A stretch of 64,000 bases of DNA from Acanthamoeba castellanii str. Neff (taxonomy: Eukaryota > Discosea > Longamoebia > Acanthamoebidae). A program made the translations under genes and the position numbers. The stretch is from NCBI RefSeq assembly GCF_000313135.1, contig NW_004457364.1, positions 167,690-231,689 of the forward strand. Direction: 5' to 3'. Shown here piece after piece: positions 34,001-44,777 of this stretch. The notes under the pieces are model-generated. The model was not told where the DNA came from. It was given only the letters and a program-made list of their open reading frames with translations, and searched no databases. Within the stretch, counting starts at the first letter, position 1. Each line of letters starts with the position of its first letter.

Positions 34001-35146
34001 CGCGCGCGATCGCGCCCGCGTCGAACGCCATGAAGTCCATCTGGTACTCGCTCGGTCGCGCTACACACGCACATGTCCGTCAACTAAAAACGATCGTGTC
34101 GTGTCGTGTCGTGTCGTGTCGTGTCGTGTCGTGTCGTGTCGTGTCGTGTCGTGTCGTGTCGTGTCGTGTCGTGTCGTGTCGTTGGTCGTGTCGTGTCGTT
34201 GGTCGTGTCGTGTGCGCACGTGTGAGTGGTCCGCTGGTGCTGAGGTCGGGGAGACTTTGGTGTTGTGGCGGCCCGGGCTGCTGCACGGGGTGGGCCGACG
34301 CTGACTGCTGGAGCGAGGCCGCGGAGATGGTGGCCTGCTGCCGTACCAGCACGCGCAGCGACCGGCGTCGGCCCGACGCCGCCTGGGCCGCGGCCACGTT
34401 GCGCAGATGCGACCCGGCGCGCATCAGCAGCGACTGCATGCGGTCGCCGCCGCCGGCGTAGGCCAGCGTCGACACCTTGGCGGCCTCGAGCCGCAGCACC
34501 AGGCGGCCGGCCCGCACGCCCTGCTTGATGTCGGCGCGGCCGCGCATGGCCTCCTGCCACCGGCGCGCCTGGTCGGCCATCCGCTCGATCACCGGGTGGT
34601 CGCCCTTGAAGTCCTCGGGGAAGGCCGCCACCCAGCCCACGGCAAAGTCCAGCAGTCGGCCGGCCTCCTCGATGTGGGCACCATCGTCTTCACTGCCACC
34701 CTCCTTGGCCTTCACCTGGCCCGTGCCCGCGGCCACAGCATCAAACCTGCGCCGTAACGAAGTCAGTTTTTTATTCAATTTAAATTTAAAAAATCACTCA
34801 TTAAAATAATGGAGATAATATTGATTTAGATTGTTTTTAAAAAGAAAAAGAAAAAAACTGCTTTTGTAGCATACCTGCGAGTCCAGATGAGGTGGAGGAG
34901 ATGGGGTTCGGAGGGGGGCAGCAGGAGCGGCGCCACAAAGGCCAGCACGGCCCCCGCCCCCTCCGCGGAGGGGATTTGTGTCTGCTGCGCGGCACCTGCA
35001 GATGTGTTCGACATCTCCGTCGCCCACACGCGGCGGGCCAGCACTTTCAACGCGCGGGTTCTTTCCCGCAACTGCCTCTCGGCCCGCCGGAAACTTTCAT
35101 CTTCCCCCATCGATGCATCCTGCGTCTCGCCAAATGCTTCCTCCAT
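31031..35146 (-). CDS. RasGEF (CDC25-type guanine nucleotide exchange factor)
   Basis: The start MEEAFGETQDASMGEDESFR is followed by a RasGEF N-terminal (REM) region (EPHLLHLIWTRR ... LLDFAVGWVAAFPEDFKGDH). The catalytic domain has DAGAIARELTLIEFGLFYNI with RPRELLNQAW, VAFWIATEIL, MGNFNTLMEIISGLAHSSVK, VPPILPYFALLLRDLTFINE, and after an insertion NWDLMVMLNQVRQVIQQYQ. This activates Ras-family GTPases at membranes. A Ser/Glu/Asp-rich insert of about 60 residues lies inside the catalytic domain, between the LTFINE helix and the next. The tail after 32,470 is long and low in complexity. Near 31,410-31,450 the GC-rich coding frame changes (to MSTATAAMPRSHSSGEQRRE), implying a sequence error, a small intron, or an earlier end. 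Introns contain a (GTGTC)n array at 34,095-34,190. Confidence 0.85.
33680..33750. repeat. (ACACGC)n hexamer array in a RasGEF intron
   Basis: Eleven or so tandem units of ACACGC on the plus strand fill the intron next to the VAFWIATEIL exon. It is the complement of the GTGTGC unit seen at 13,254 and is followed by looser CA-rich sequence to about 33,815. Confidence 0.9.
34095..34190. repeat. (GTGTC)n pentamer array
   Basis: About 19 tandem GTGTC units, then two GTTGGTCGTGTC variants to 34,210. It lies in a RasGEF intron. Complementary ACACG arrays occur at 46,857-46,940 and 54,018-54,072. Confidence 0.95.
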
Positions 35147-35282
35147 CTTTTTGTTGTCTGGTTTGGGTACTTGGGCGGAACTGTGACAATAAATTAATTT
35201 GGCGCAGAGGTGTGCATGATTGGTGGAATAAAATGTCGACACGATGGGCCGTTATTTCATTGGCGCACGTTTTAAATGAACG

Positions 35283-37784
35283 TTAAATAACAGGAGAAGA
35301 GGGCGGGAAGCAGAGGCGGAGGAAGGCGAGGGCGTTGTGCCAGCCGCCGACAGTGGCGTTGGCCACCTGTTCGATGTGGTTGGCCAGCACGATGGCCCCG
35401 ACGCCGTCGGACACCGACGATACCAGATCCCGCAGCAGCCGGCTCTGCTTGTAGGCCGCCCGTCGCACCTCCTTCTTCACCTCCACCTCGCGCCGCCGCC
35501 AGTCCGCAACCCGCGCCTCCCAGCCCGCACCTCTACCGTCGGCGTCGGTCAAGTCGAGTTCGCCGCGGAAGCAGTCGTGGCGGGCGATGGTGTGCACGAC
35601 GGCCGGGTCGGCGAAGGGCTCGAGCCGCGCGGCGAGCGGGGCGTAGCGCCGCTCAATGACGGCCTCGGCGACAAAGTCGGCGGCCGTCTGGCGGTCTTCG
35701 ATGACCTGGCCGATCAGGTGCTGCAGGTAGAGCCGTGCCGCGGCCACGCGGTGCGGGAACATCGGCCAGTCCGCCGCGTCGTCGTCACCGGCGTGGATGG
35801 CGTGGTTGTCGGGGTGGTCGCCATCGTCGCCGTCGTCGTGGTCGCCGTCGTCGCCGTTGTTGGGCAGGAAGGGGAGCGGGTAGTACTGGATCTGGTTCCA
35901 GACGAGCTCCTCCTCGGAGGGCGAGATGACCGACAGCGAGATGCCCGTGTCGAGCGACTCCACCTGATGAAACCAATACGCTGCAAACAAAAACAGTTTT
36001 TGTATATATATATTAATAAATAGGAATATAAAGAAAGAAGTATTCCTAAATGCATAAGAACAATATAAAAATAATATGAAATGTTGGGGTACGTGGAATG
36101 TAGAGAACGTCGCCGGGCTCGAGGATGACCTGCTGGCCGTTGGGCCGGGCGAAGTGGGGGAACCGCTCGAGATCGGGGTTGGCGGAGTCGACCTGCGACT
36201 GGTGGTAGTTGGGGTGGAGGTGCGGGTACAGATAGAACAGCGACCAGGTCTCGGGAGGATACAAGGTCCACCTCTTACGACCTGTCAGAAACGCGCACGA
36301 CACACACACGACACACACGACACACAACACACACACGAAACACGGTAAGCATCGTTATGGGCACAGGTCATGAAGCGAATCGCGGAGAGTCAGCGGACAA
36401 ACCATGAATCTGAGCGAAGAAGTTGTAAGAGCGATCAAAGTGGCACTGCGCTGTCACCTGTGCGTCGCCATCGTTCACACTGTGAGTGCTTGCATCACTG
36501 CGCGAGGTAGTACTGAAACAGGCGCCACGCACCCCCTCGTGGCCCATCCACACGCTGGCCACGGCCAGCTCCTTGTCGACCTGGAGGAAGTCGATTGGCA
36601 TCACGTGCGAATGGAGTTCTGCCCCACAAACACACATTGTCCAGCGCACGCAAGACACGCACACGACACGCGACCACCACGAGAGTAGAGTGAGCATTGA
36701 CGCCGCAATTCGTATCATGAGTGGTGGAGACTGAGTGGTGGAGACTGAGTGGGCAAAGCGCTACCCCCGGGCCACCAAGCCATCGGCCCGCTGTAGTAGT
36801 GGTACTCGCTCTTGGGCTTGGCCTGGTACCACACACAAGCAAACATAACTATGGTCAATATGGCCCATAAAATTAAACAAGAATCATAAAATAAGACTTA
36901 TTGTGATAACACAAATAAAATAACAGAAAACAAATAATATGTGATCCGACGGTGGAGATGTGTACCTGGTCGTGGAGGAGGAAGTCCTTCATGCGGATGT
37001 CCTGCAGGCGGAAATTGCGGCCGGCCTCTTTGGCCGGGTGGAGGAGCGAGACGTCCATGAGGCCCTCCTTCGTCGACACCCCGATGAAGCGCGGCTCGGT
37101 GCCATTGCGTGCATTCTTCAAGAACGACACCTGGAGACGAAAGACTTGTCATCAGCCACACGCAACACGCAACGCGCGACACGCGCGATACGCACACGCA
37201 CACGCACACCTTTTTGGCGAGGTATTGAGGCGTCCAAAGTTGTAACGCCTTCCAGTCCTTCACCTGGCTGCCTTTCACGAGCACCGGCGTGCGCAGGCGT
37301 GAGAGCTGCGCGCAGAGCAACAACCGTCGGTTTTGTGAGTGCACGAGATCAACAATGCACTGTGTGTCGTGTGTGTCGTGTGCGGTTGTACGACTGTGAA
37401 GGTGGCATACCTCGGCAGCGATGGACAGGTTGTCCCGGCTCCAATGTAGTGTCAGCACTTCTGCCAGCTGCTCCTCGAGCCGAGTCTCCGAGCTGTGCAC
37501 AATAAAAAAACAAGTAAAAATAGTACACATCTTTTTTATTGGATTATTTGGATTAAATAATTGCCAATTTTTAATGCTCTAAAATAAAAAAAATGAAATA
37601 AACTAGAAAAATGGACGACGTACGGTTGTGTGGACGAGGAGGTAGCAATAATGAAGGCAGCAAGGAGGGCTAATGCCAGGACAAGGAAGCCACCGATCCA
37701 CCATCCACCCCGAGAGGTTGGCGGCGCAGCCACGGCATTCCGTTTAAGTGATGCCGCCACCTGCGGCCGCTTGCTCTCCATCAA
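35283..37784 (-). CDS. Membrane-anchored JmjC (cupin-8) dioxygenase-like protein
   Basis: The N-terminus MMESKRPQVAASLKRNAVAA precedes one hydrophobic segment (WWIGGFLVLALALLAAFIIA), so a type II membrane protein is likely. The next exons give TPVLVKGSQVKDWKALQLW, typical of the start of cupin-8/JmjC domains. The core reads LAVASVWMGHEGV, then CHFDRSYNFFAQIHGRKRW, which supplies the H-x-D pair, then VILEPGDVLYIP and YWFHQVESLDTGISLSV, which supplies the distal iron-binding His. The Fe(II)/2-oxoglutarate triad is thus present. A C-terminal part of about 200 residues (Asp/His-rich NGDDGDHDDGDDGDH, then helical) has no recognised domain. Such proteins hydroxylate protein side chains. The membrane anchor suggests work in the ER or Golgi lumen rather than the nucleus. 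Confidence 0.75.
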
Positions 37785-38018
37785 GTGCTGTGCTTACTGC
37801 TTGCACGATCGTCGACAGAAAATAAATATCATTTACCAAACATTTGCGTTTTTCTTTTCGAAAGAATTTCGAGCATCAGCGAAAAGCAGGTAAAAGTCGG
37901 GTGTGGATTCTGCTCACGACAACGCAAAGTCATTTGCTTGAAGGCCATCATCGATTAGAAACCGCAGATTGGAGCAGAGGGACGTCGGAGGAAGTAAGCA
38001 GGAAAACTTCAAAAAAGA

Positions 38019-40017
38019 ATGGGTTGCATCGTGAGCTTCCTCGCTTGTCAATCTGCATCTTGCTGTGCCAGTGCTGCTTGCTCATGCGCTGGCAAGATGG
38101 TGCGCCTTCTACTCAATTCCTCATATCTTTAGCCTCATCATTGTCCTCTTTCCAATTCTGCCACTTACGTCATTCTTCATCGAAAAAGATGCCCAAATCG
38201 ATCGTCACGCGTGGCATGTACGTCGCGTTCTTCTTCTTGGCCGCGGTGGCCATGTACATCCTCAACTTCTGGTCCTACAAGCTCCTCAGCTTCGTTCCCG
38301 TACTCGACAAGGTCTGCCAACACGACGACCAATGGTACATAGACCCTCCTCGTCTTCTACATGCACGTTGCCACCCGATACACGACGGCACACAGCACAC
38401 ACGGAGCCTAAGGCGTGTTCTCGTGCAGGTGTGTCGGCGTGCTGGCCACAGCCAGAGTCTGCTTCGGCATGGCGGTACGTGTCGCCACGTAGTTCACCCA
38501 CCACACCATGACGCTCACGCTTCCCCGCTACGTGTCGGGTGCGTGTACTGTTGTGGCTCGTCGTCGTCATCAATTGGGTCCGCCGCAGGTGTTCCACGGG
38601 TTGATGGCGCTGCTGATGATCAGGGTCAAGAACAGCTCCGACTTCCGCGCGGGAATCCAGGACGGGTGGTGGCTCTTCAAGCTGGTCGGGATCGTGGGCA
38701 TCACCGTGGCCGCCTTCTTCATTCCCAACGAGTTCTTCGTCGTCTTCGGTTGGATCGCTCTGTTCGGCGCCGGCGGCTTCATCATCATCCAGCTCGTCTA
38801 CCTGATCGAGTTTGCCTACACCTGGTATGCACGCACACACGACACGACACGACACACACACACGGCACACACACACACAACACGTCGCGAGAGTTGACAA
38901 AGTGTGTGTGTGTGGCAGGGCGGAGAATTGGCTGAACAAGTTTGAGGGCGAGGCCGGCGAGGAGAACAGGAGCTACTACTGGCTGCTGCTCATCGCCACC
39001 GCTGTGCTCTACGCAGTCGCGCTCACCGGCACCATCCTCATCTACGTGTTCTTCTACAACGGCTCCGAGTGCTGGATGAACGCCACCTTCCCCACCATCA
39101 ACATCCTCATCTGCGCCCTCTTCTCCCTCGCCTCCATCCACTCTCGCGTACGTCTTTCAACTCTGAATAGGCTCGCGTGTCGTGTCGTGTCGTGCGTCAA
39201 GCTTTTAACTCCGACGCAACTGACAACTCCGACGCAACAGGTCCAAGAGGCCCACCCCAACCGCGGCACGGGCCTGCTCCAGTCGGGGGTCGTCACGCTC
39301 TACTGCACCTACCTGGTCTATAGCGCCGTCAGCAGCGAGCCGAACAGCGGCAGCTTCCAGTGCAACCCGTTCGACAACATGGGCGGCTCGGTCTCGTCGG
39401 TGCTCACGGGCGCCGCGTTCACCATCGTCGCCGTGTGCTGGTCCACCATTCGCATGTCCACCAAGGGCAACGACCTCCTCGAGGGCGGCTCCGGCGCCAC
39501 CACCGACTCCTCCATTCAGGCCGCCGAAGAGGTGCGTGTCGTGTCGTGTGTCGTGTGTGTCGTGTGCGGTTGGTGCTAACTATTTACGATGAAACACAGG
39601 GCGACAAGCTGCTGCCGGAGCTGAATGACGAGAACATTCCCGGCTCGGACTCGCACCACGACGACGACCACCACGAGGGCAAGGTCGAGGACGACGAGAA
39701 GGACGAGGTGGCCTACAACTACAGCTTTTTCCACATCACCTTCATGCTGGGCGTCATGTACGTATACATGATCATGACCGACTGGCAGATCGTCAGCGGA
39801 GCCAGCCACTCTGACGAGTACGCCTCCCACACCCACACACACACGACACACATCACCATAAATTTGACGTGTGTGCGGTTTCAACAAATGCAGCTTCAAG
39901 GTGGACCACGGCTTCACGGCGGTGTGGGTCAAGCTGTCGACTTCGTGGCTCGCCGCGCTGCTGTACATCTGGACCCTCATCGCGCCCATTGTTCTGCCCG
40001 GCCGCGACTGGAACTAG
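38019..40017 (+). CDS. SERINC/TMS1 family multi-pass membrane protein
   Basis: The start [20 protein letters not shown] has the Cys-rich N-terminus of serine incorporators. Following exons give [56 protein letters not shown], and [20 protein letters not shown]. Later segments are [36 protein letters not shown] and a C-terminal [20 protein letters not shown] with DWQIVSG and [10 protein letters not shown]. About ten membrane helices are visible, as usual for the family. Family members scramble or carry lipids in cell membranes; the original role in serine incorporation is debated. A His/Asp-rich loop ([10 protein letters not shown]) precedes the last helices. The first intron boundary, after CSCAGK, is uncertain. 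It is divergent to the JmjC gene, 234 bases apart. Confidence 0.9.
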
Positions 40018-40204
40018 CTGCCCAGCTCGCGCTCGTCGACCCGCCTCCCCGCGGTCGACTGCCCACAACAACAACAACCTCGCCACCTCCGCACCTCGCC
40101 TTTGTACATACCACGCCGAGAGAACGAGTAGCATTGCATTTGCTCCACGTCGTGTGTTGTGTGCGTTGTGTGTAGTGTGTAGTGTGCGATTCTGCAGTGG
40201 GCAC

Positions 40205-41128
40205 TCAGTGCTTCTTGTCGATGAACGCTCGCAGCCACTTGGGCATGTGGGCGCCTTTGATGGGCTTGCCCGCCTTGTTGGTGAGCTTGGTCTCGAGGTA
40301 CTCCACGATCGTCTCCTCCTTCCACCCGCCGAGCCTGGTGGCGAGTCTAAGGTCAGCCATTTCTGGGCAGAGCAACGATTAAAGACGACGAAGGCGCGTA
40401 CTGGGTGGTGAGCTGCGGCTCGCCAGAGGCATCGAGGAAGACGAGGGTGGGCTTCATGTTCGACTTGTCCACCACTTGCAGACCTGGCCAACACGAGAAC
40501 ATGTAAGATGAAGAAGATGGAGACAAGGAAGATTAAGATGAGAGTAGTAAGAGTGGTAGTACCAAGGAAGTGCTGGAAGGCGGATCCCTTGAGGAAGTGG
40601 TAGAGGCCGGGGTGGTAGTAGGCCAGAGCCATCATAAAGGACTTGTCCATCTCCAACTACATGACGTCACGGGTAGTGCAAGTGGCGGTGGTCAAGTGTG
40701 CAGGCAGAGGAAGCGAGTAGTGAGCGTTGGCCAAGTAGAGGCTGGCGAATAAAGAATAGAGAGAAGTGGGTACGCGAGCGTGATCGAAGACGCGGTTGTC
40801 GTCGGTGGTCTCTGCTTCGCTGCAGCACTTGCGGCAGTCTGCCACAAGACCCTCATCGTGCACGAACCTTAACAAATCAACAAATGCAGAAAAGATCGTA
40901 AAAATGAAGACAAGATTAATCCTAATGTTTAGTCTCCTTTGGAAGGAGACGGTGAGGAAGTATGAAACAGGAGGGAGAGTACGTGGGGAGGAGGGTGCAA
41001 GAGGAGCAGGAGAGGGTCGCGGCGTCGAAGCCCAATGCATCACACTCAGCCGCCTTCTCGTCGCCGTGGGCCATGACCAGCGCAAGCGCCAGCACCACAA
41101 CGAGACCCCATGCTGCTCTCATCTTCAT
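40205..41128 (-). CDS. SELENOF: SELENOF (Sep15)-like ER protein lacking the Cys-x-Sec motif
   Basis: The start MKMRAAWGLVVVLALALVMA is a signal peptide. Next comes the Cys-rich region that in Sep15 binds UDP-glucose:glycoprotein glucosyltransferase: CDALGFDAATLSCSSCTLLP, then VADCRKCCSEAE. The thioredoxin-like part reads LEMDKSFMMALAYYHPGLYH, LQVVDKSNMKPTLVFLDASG, GGWKEETIVEYLETKL, and ends FIDKKH at 40,205. In Sep15 the position after the LE(V) strand holds Cys-Gly-Sec; here it reads DKS, with neither cysteine nor an in-frame TGA. The fold and chaperone-partner region seem kept while the redox centre is gone. The C-terminal KKH could be a weak retrieval signal. The intron boundary before LEMDKS is a clear acceptor (CATGTAG). 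Confidence 0.8.
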
Positions 41129-41361
41129 CTTCAACAGCGGTAATGACGTCAAGCAGCGTGACGTCAGCAGCCTTATTACATTACACAGAACAAATTTGGG
41201 CCGAAAGTCGGCCTAGCCCCAATGACCACTCATCGACATCCACGAACGTTTGACGCTGCCCGAGGCCGCATCATCATCACGACCGCGCTTGGTCCATACC
41301 TTCACCTGCACACCATCAACATCGCCAGAACAAGAACACAACATCTGTACAAAGAGAAGAA

Positions 41362-42102
41362 ATGGCGACTCACGAGAACAAGGAGGTGAAGGACCACATG
41401 CAGGCCGCGGGCGCACAGCACGGCCACGGCACCATCGACCCGGGCGTTCTCTGGAAGATCCAGTTCGACAAGGACAAGTGGGAGCAGCGCGGGCGGGAGA
41501 TGGCCGAGCGCGAGCAGCGGGTGGAGTCCGAGGGCTTCCACCACCAGCACCACCACGTGCCCCTCCCTGTGCCACACCCCACCTTCCTCGTCTTTCCCTC
41601 GGGTACTCTTTCCATCTCCCCTTCATCCAAGTCGCTCTACACTCGTCTGGTGAGTTGTTGATTTGGTTGTTAATCATCTTCAGCTCTTTTTTATTTGCTC
41701 TACGCAAAAGTAGAGGCTGAGAAGGGGGACATCGACATCAAGGCTCAGGAGTGGAGCGAGGAGCTGAAGAAGCACGGCTACGCCGACGCTTATCTTCGTG
41801 TCTCCGTCCCCAGCGTATGCTACTTCTTCTCAGAAAGATCGTCTTCATGTAGCGCGTCACGTACTGATCGTGTTGGTGGGTGGTGGCTGCAGCGGCTGTA
41901 CGTCAAGTTTGAGCTGCTGGAGACAAAGCCCGAGGAGAAGGAGCAGAAGCTGACACTGCAGGAGGTGGCCCAGCGCTTCGAGAGCATTCTCCAGGCGCGC
42001 CAGGACGTGCGCGAGGTCCACACCCTGCCGCTTCCCTCCCAGACGCCGGACGTCAATCTGCCGGGCGGGCTCATGAGCGAGAAGCAGGTCCCGCACTACT
42101 GA
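41362..42102 (+). CDS. Hypothetical soluble helical protein
   Basis: Exon 1 starts MATHENKEVKDHMQAAGAQH and includes KIQFDKDKWEQRGREMAERE, which looks like a coiled coil or long helix. After an intron at about 41,560-41,710 comes VEAEKGDIDIKAQEWSEELK and KHGYADAYL, and after a second intron (about 41,800-41,890) RLYVKFELLETKPEEKEQKL with QEVAQRFESILQARQDVREV and a proline-rich end at 42,102. No family recognised. Third positions are strongly G/C in all three exons, supporting real coding. It is convergent with the ubiquitin-like gene, 104 bases apart. Confidence 0.7.
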
Positions 42103-42205
42103 GCCGCTTCTTCTCCTTCTTCTTCTTCAAATCATCACCATCAACATCATCATTTTGCACCATCACCACTGTCTGTAGCGGAAATGAACCAACACCAACA
42201 ACACA

Positions 42206-42691
42206 CTAGCTGCCAGGGCGGAGCCGCAGGACGATGATGACGGTGGACTCGTTCTCGATGTTGTAGTCGGCGAGAGTGTGCTGGTCCTCGAGCAGCTTGC
42301 TGGCGAAGATGAGGCGCTGCTGGTCGGGAGCGATGCCCATCTTGTCCCCTATCACCTGCTTCACTTGGGCGATGGTGTCGCTCGGCCTGACCTTGAGCCT
42401 CGTGCTCCCGCCCACGAGCCACCTGATGAAGATGCGAATGGGCTCATCGGGACGGCGGCGGAAGAGAAGGTGGAGGGTGCACTCCTTCTTGATGTGGTAG
42501 TGGGCCAGGGCGTGGTGGTCCTCGAGCTGCGTGCCGGCGTAGGTGAGGCACTGCTCGTGGTTGGGCGGGACGATATCATCCCTCTCCTGTATCTTCTGTT
42601 TCACCTGCCCGATCGAGTCGCTCAGCTCGACCTCGATGGTGATGGTCTTGCCCGTGAGGGTCTTCACGAAGACGAACACCAGCTCCATCAC
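42206..42691 (-). CDS. Tandem ubiquitin-like protein without diglycine ends
   Basis: A single-exon gene of about 160 residues holding two ubiquitin folds. Unit 1 starts [20 protein letters not shown] and includes [18 protein letters not shown] and [19 protein letters not shown]. Unit 2 includes [33 protein letters not shown], and [20 protein letters not shown]. Unit 1 runs on through FRRRPDEP with no Gly-Gly, and unit 2 ends VLRLRPGS at the stop, where ubiquitin has LRLRGG. It therefore cannot be processed into conjugatable monomers. It is more likely a docking or adaptor protein. The pieces [12 protein letters not shown] and [12 protein letters not shown] show descent from polyubiquitin. Lack of introns is unusual among its neighbours. 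Confidence 0.85.
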   Translation of the reverse strand: MMELVFVFVKTLTGKTITIEVELSDSIGQVKQKIQERDDIVPPNHEQCLTYAGTQLEDHHALAHYHIKKECTLHLLFRRRPDEPIRIFIRWLVGGSTRLKVRPSDTIAQVKQVIGDKMGIAPDQQRLIFASKLLEDQHTLADYNIENESTVIIVLRLRPGS

Positions 42692-42819
42692 ACATAAAAT
42701 AAATACACAAAATAAATCGTAAATAACTTATAATTGGTGGGAAAGGCCGCACTTGTTCCCTGCCTTCCTCACCTCCTCGTTCTCCGCAACAAGACCACCG
42801 CCATCCCTTGTTGTTGACG

Positions 42820-44575
42820 ATGAAGCTTGCCGTGGTCGTTTCTTTGCTCGCGTTTTTGCTTTGCCGGTACCCCGCTACGACCAGATAAATGTCATTTTAC
42901 AATTGGGAGATCTTCTACATTTTGATGATTAAATGAATAAGATATGTAATCAACTTGATCTTATTCAATCACTAGATTTTAATGATCTATTTTTTTAATG
43001 ATTTAATTGAATAGTGGAGGCGACGTACGGCCCGTTCGTAATCGGACACCGAGGAGCGTCGGGCGAGCTGCCGGAGAACACCATGCCGGCCTTCGCCCGT
43101 GCCCTGGCCTACAAGGGCATCGCCGGCATCGAGACCGACCTACGGCTCTCCAAGGACGGCGTCGTCGTCCTCATCCACGACGCCGTACGTTTTGTCTCCC
43201 GCGCCTTCTTGTTCTTCACCTCGACTCACTAACATTTCACCGCACACACACGCACGCACACGTCACCGCACACACGCGCATGCAACACGCACACGCACGT
43301 CACCGCACACACACGCATGCAACACGCACACGCACACGCACACATACAGACGCTCAACCGCACGACCAATGGGACGGGCGACGTGGTCGACTTCACGGTG
43401 GCGGAGCTGAAGCAGTTCTCGGCGGGCTACCCGAAGGTGTTCGGCGACAAGTACCCCGACTACCGGATCCCCACCTTCCGGGAGGCGCTCGAGCTGCTCC
43501 TCAACTCGTCCAACACCATCATGGTCCTCGACCTCAAGGTCGAACACCTCGGCCAACACATCGCCTCCGACATTGCCTACGTAAGCATGTGTGTGTCGTG
43601 TGTGGCGTGTGCGGCGTGTGCGTCGTGTCGTGTCATGTCGCGTGTGTCGTGCTGAAGTTGATTGTTGTGGCAGGTGAGCGCCGAGAGGAACACCACGGAT
43701 CTGTACGATCGGGTGGTCGCGTCGTGCTGGACCGACACGCAGGTGGCCGACATCGGCCAGTACCTCAACATCACCGTCAAGCAAAAGCTCGGCAACGCCC
43801 CGAAGAAGGGTTCGCTCCCTTTTTGTGGCTTTTTTGTTTTCTTTTTCTTTTTTTAATTCCATAATAATGTAAATAATAATAATAATAATAATAATCGTGT
43901 GTGTGTGTCGTGGATGCAGGCGAGGACACCAACAAGTACTTCTCCGACCTCCTGGGTCGCGGTGTCCACGCCTTCTCGCTGGCGGCCAACACCCTCAGCG
44001 CCCAGTTCATCTCCGCCGCACACCTCAGGTGCGTCGTTCCCTCCTTGGCTTCCATTGTCTTCCCGACTGACATCGTGTCTTGTCGTGTCGCGTGCGTGTG
44101 CGTGTGCGTGTGCGTGTGCTGTGCGTGTGCATGTGCGTGTGCGTGCGTTGCGTCAGGATGATGCCGGTGGTGGCGTGGACGCCCAACAACCGATCGGAGG
44201 TGGTGCCCCTGATTGAAATGGGCGTGGACGGCTTCATCACCAACGAGCCGGGCAACGTGCTGGGCTACGTGGCCGACTTCATCGCCGGCAAGCTCCCCGC
44301 CTCTGCCAGCGACGACAAGTTCTCCGTGTCGGACCTCGTCTGGGTCGCCCTCGGCAGCGCCGGTATTTCCCTTGTGTGCGTGTTGTGTCGCGTGTTCGTG
44401 TGGTCGTGTGTGTCGTGTGTGTCGTGTTGTGTCGTGTCATGCGGGATTGTTAAGATGGCGTTGGCGCGGGGGCGTAGGTGCGGGCGTGGTTTTGGGCGGC
44501 GTGGCTGTGGGCGCGTGGGCCTATTACCGGTCGAGGACGCACCACTACACCACCATCAACGGGCATATGGCCTAG
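42820..44575 (+). CDS. Glycerophosphodiester phosphodiesterase, membrane-bound
   Basis: Exon 1 (MKLAVVVSLLAFLLCR) is a signal peptide. An AT-rich intron (about 42,868-43,014) follows. The catalytic domain starts FVIGHRGASGELPENTMPAF, with the HRG motif and the ENT motif, then GIETDLRLSKDGVVVLIHDA with the E-x-D and H-D catalytic residues. Later parts are IPTFREALELLL, IMVLDLKVE, MPVVAWTPNNR and GVDGFITNEPGNVLGYV. A C-terminal segment VGAGVVLGGVAVGAWAYYR is one membrane helix before a short tail ending INGHMA at 44,575. The enzyme cleaves glycerophosphodiesters to glycerol-3-phosphate plus an alcohol; the catalytic part would face the ER lumen or the cell exterior. Confidence 0.88.
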
Positions 44576-44777
44576 ATAGCGTCAGTTTCAATTTTCTTTA
44601 TTTATTTATTTTGCGGTCTACCAGGCGCGAGTGCCACACCACGAACTGAAGAAATACACATAGCCACTCAGCTTGCCTGTTTCAACATTTTAAAATGTCA
44701 CCAAACATCCGAAACGCGTTTCGTCAAGATGATTTCCAAAAAAAAGATGTGATTTTTTTGATATTTTTGTTTGCGCA

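Noticed and set aside
34095..34190. Regular pentamer array considered as CRISPR, telomere or centromere repeat
   Set aside because: No spacers, unit only 5 bp, and it lies inside an intron of the RasGEF gene; it is a simple tandem repeat.
38286..38939. 217-codon minus-strand frame opposite SERINC
   Set aside because: Antisense shadow of GC-rich exons; the plus strand carries clear SERINC motifs and splice sites.
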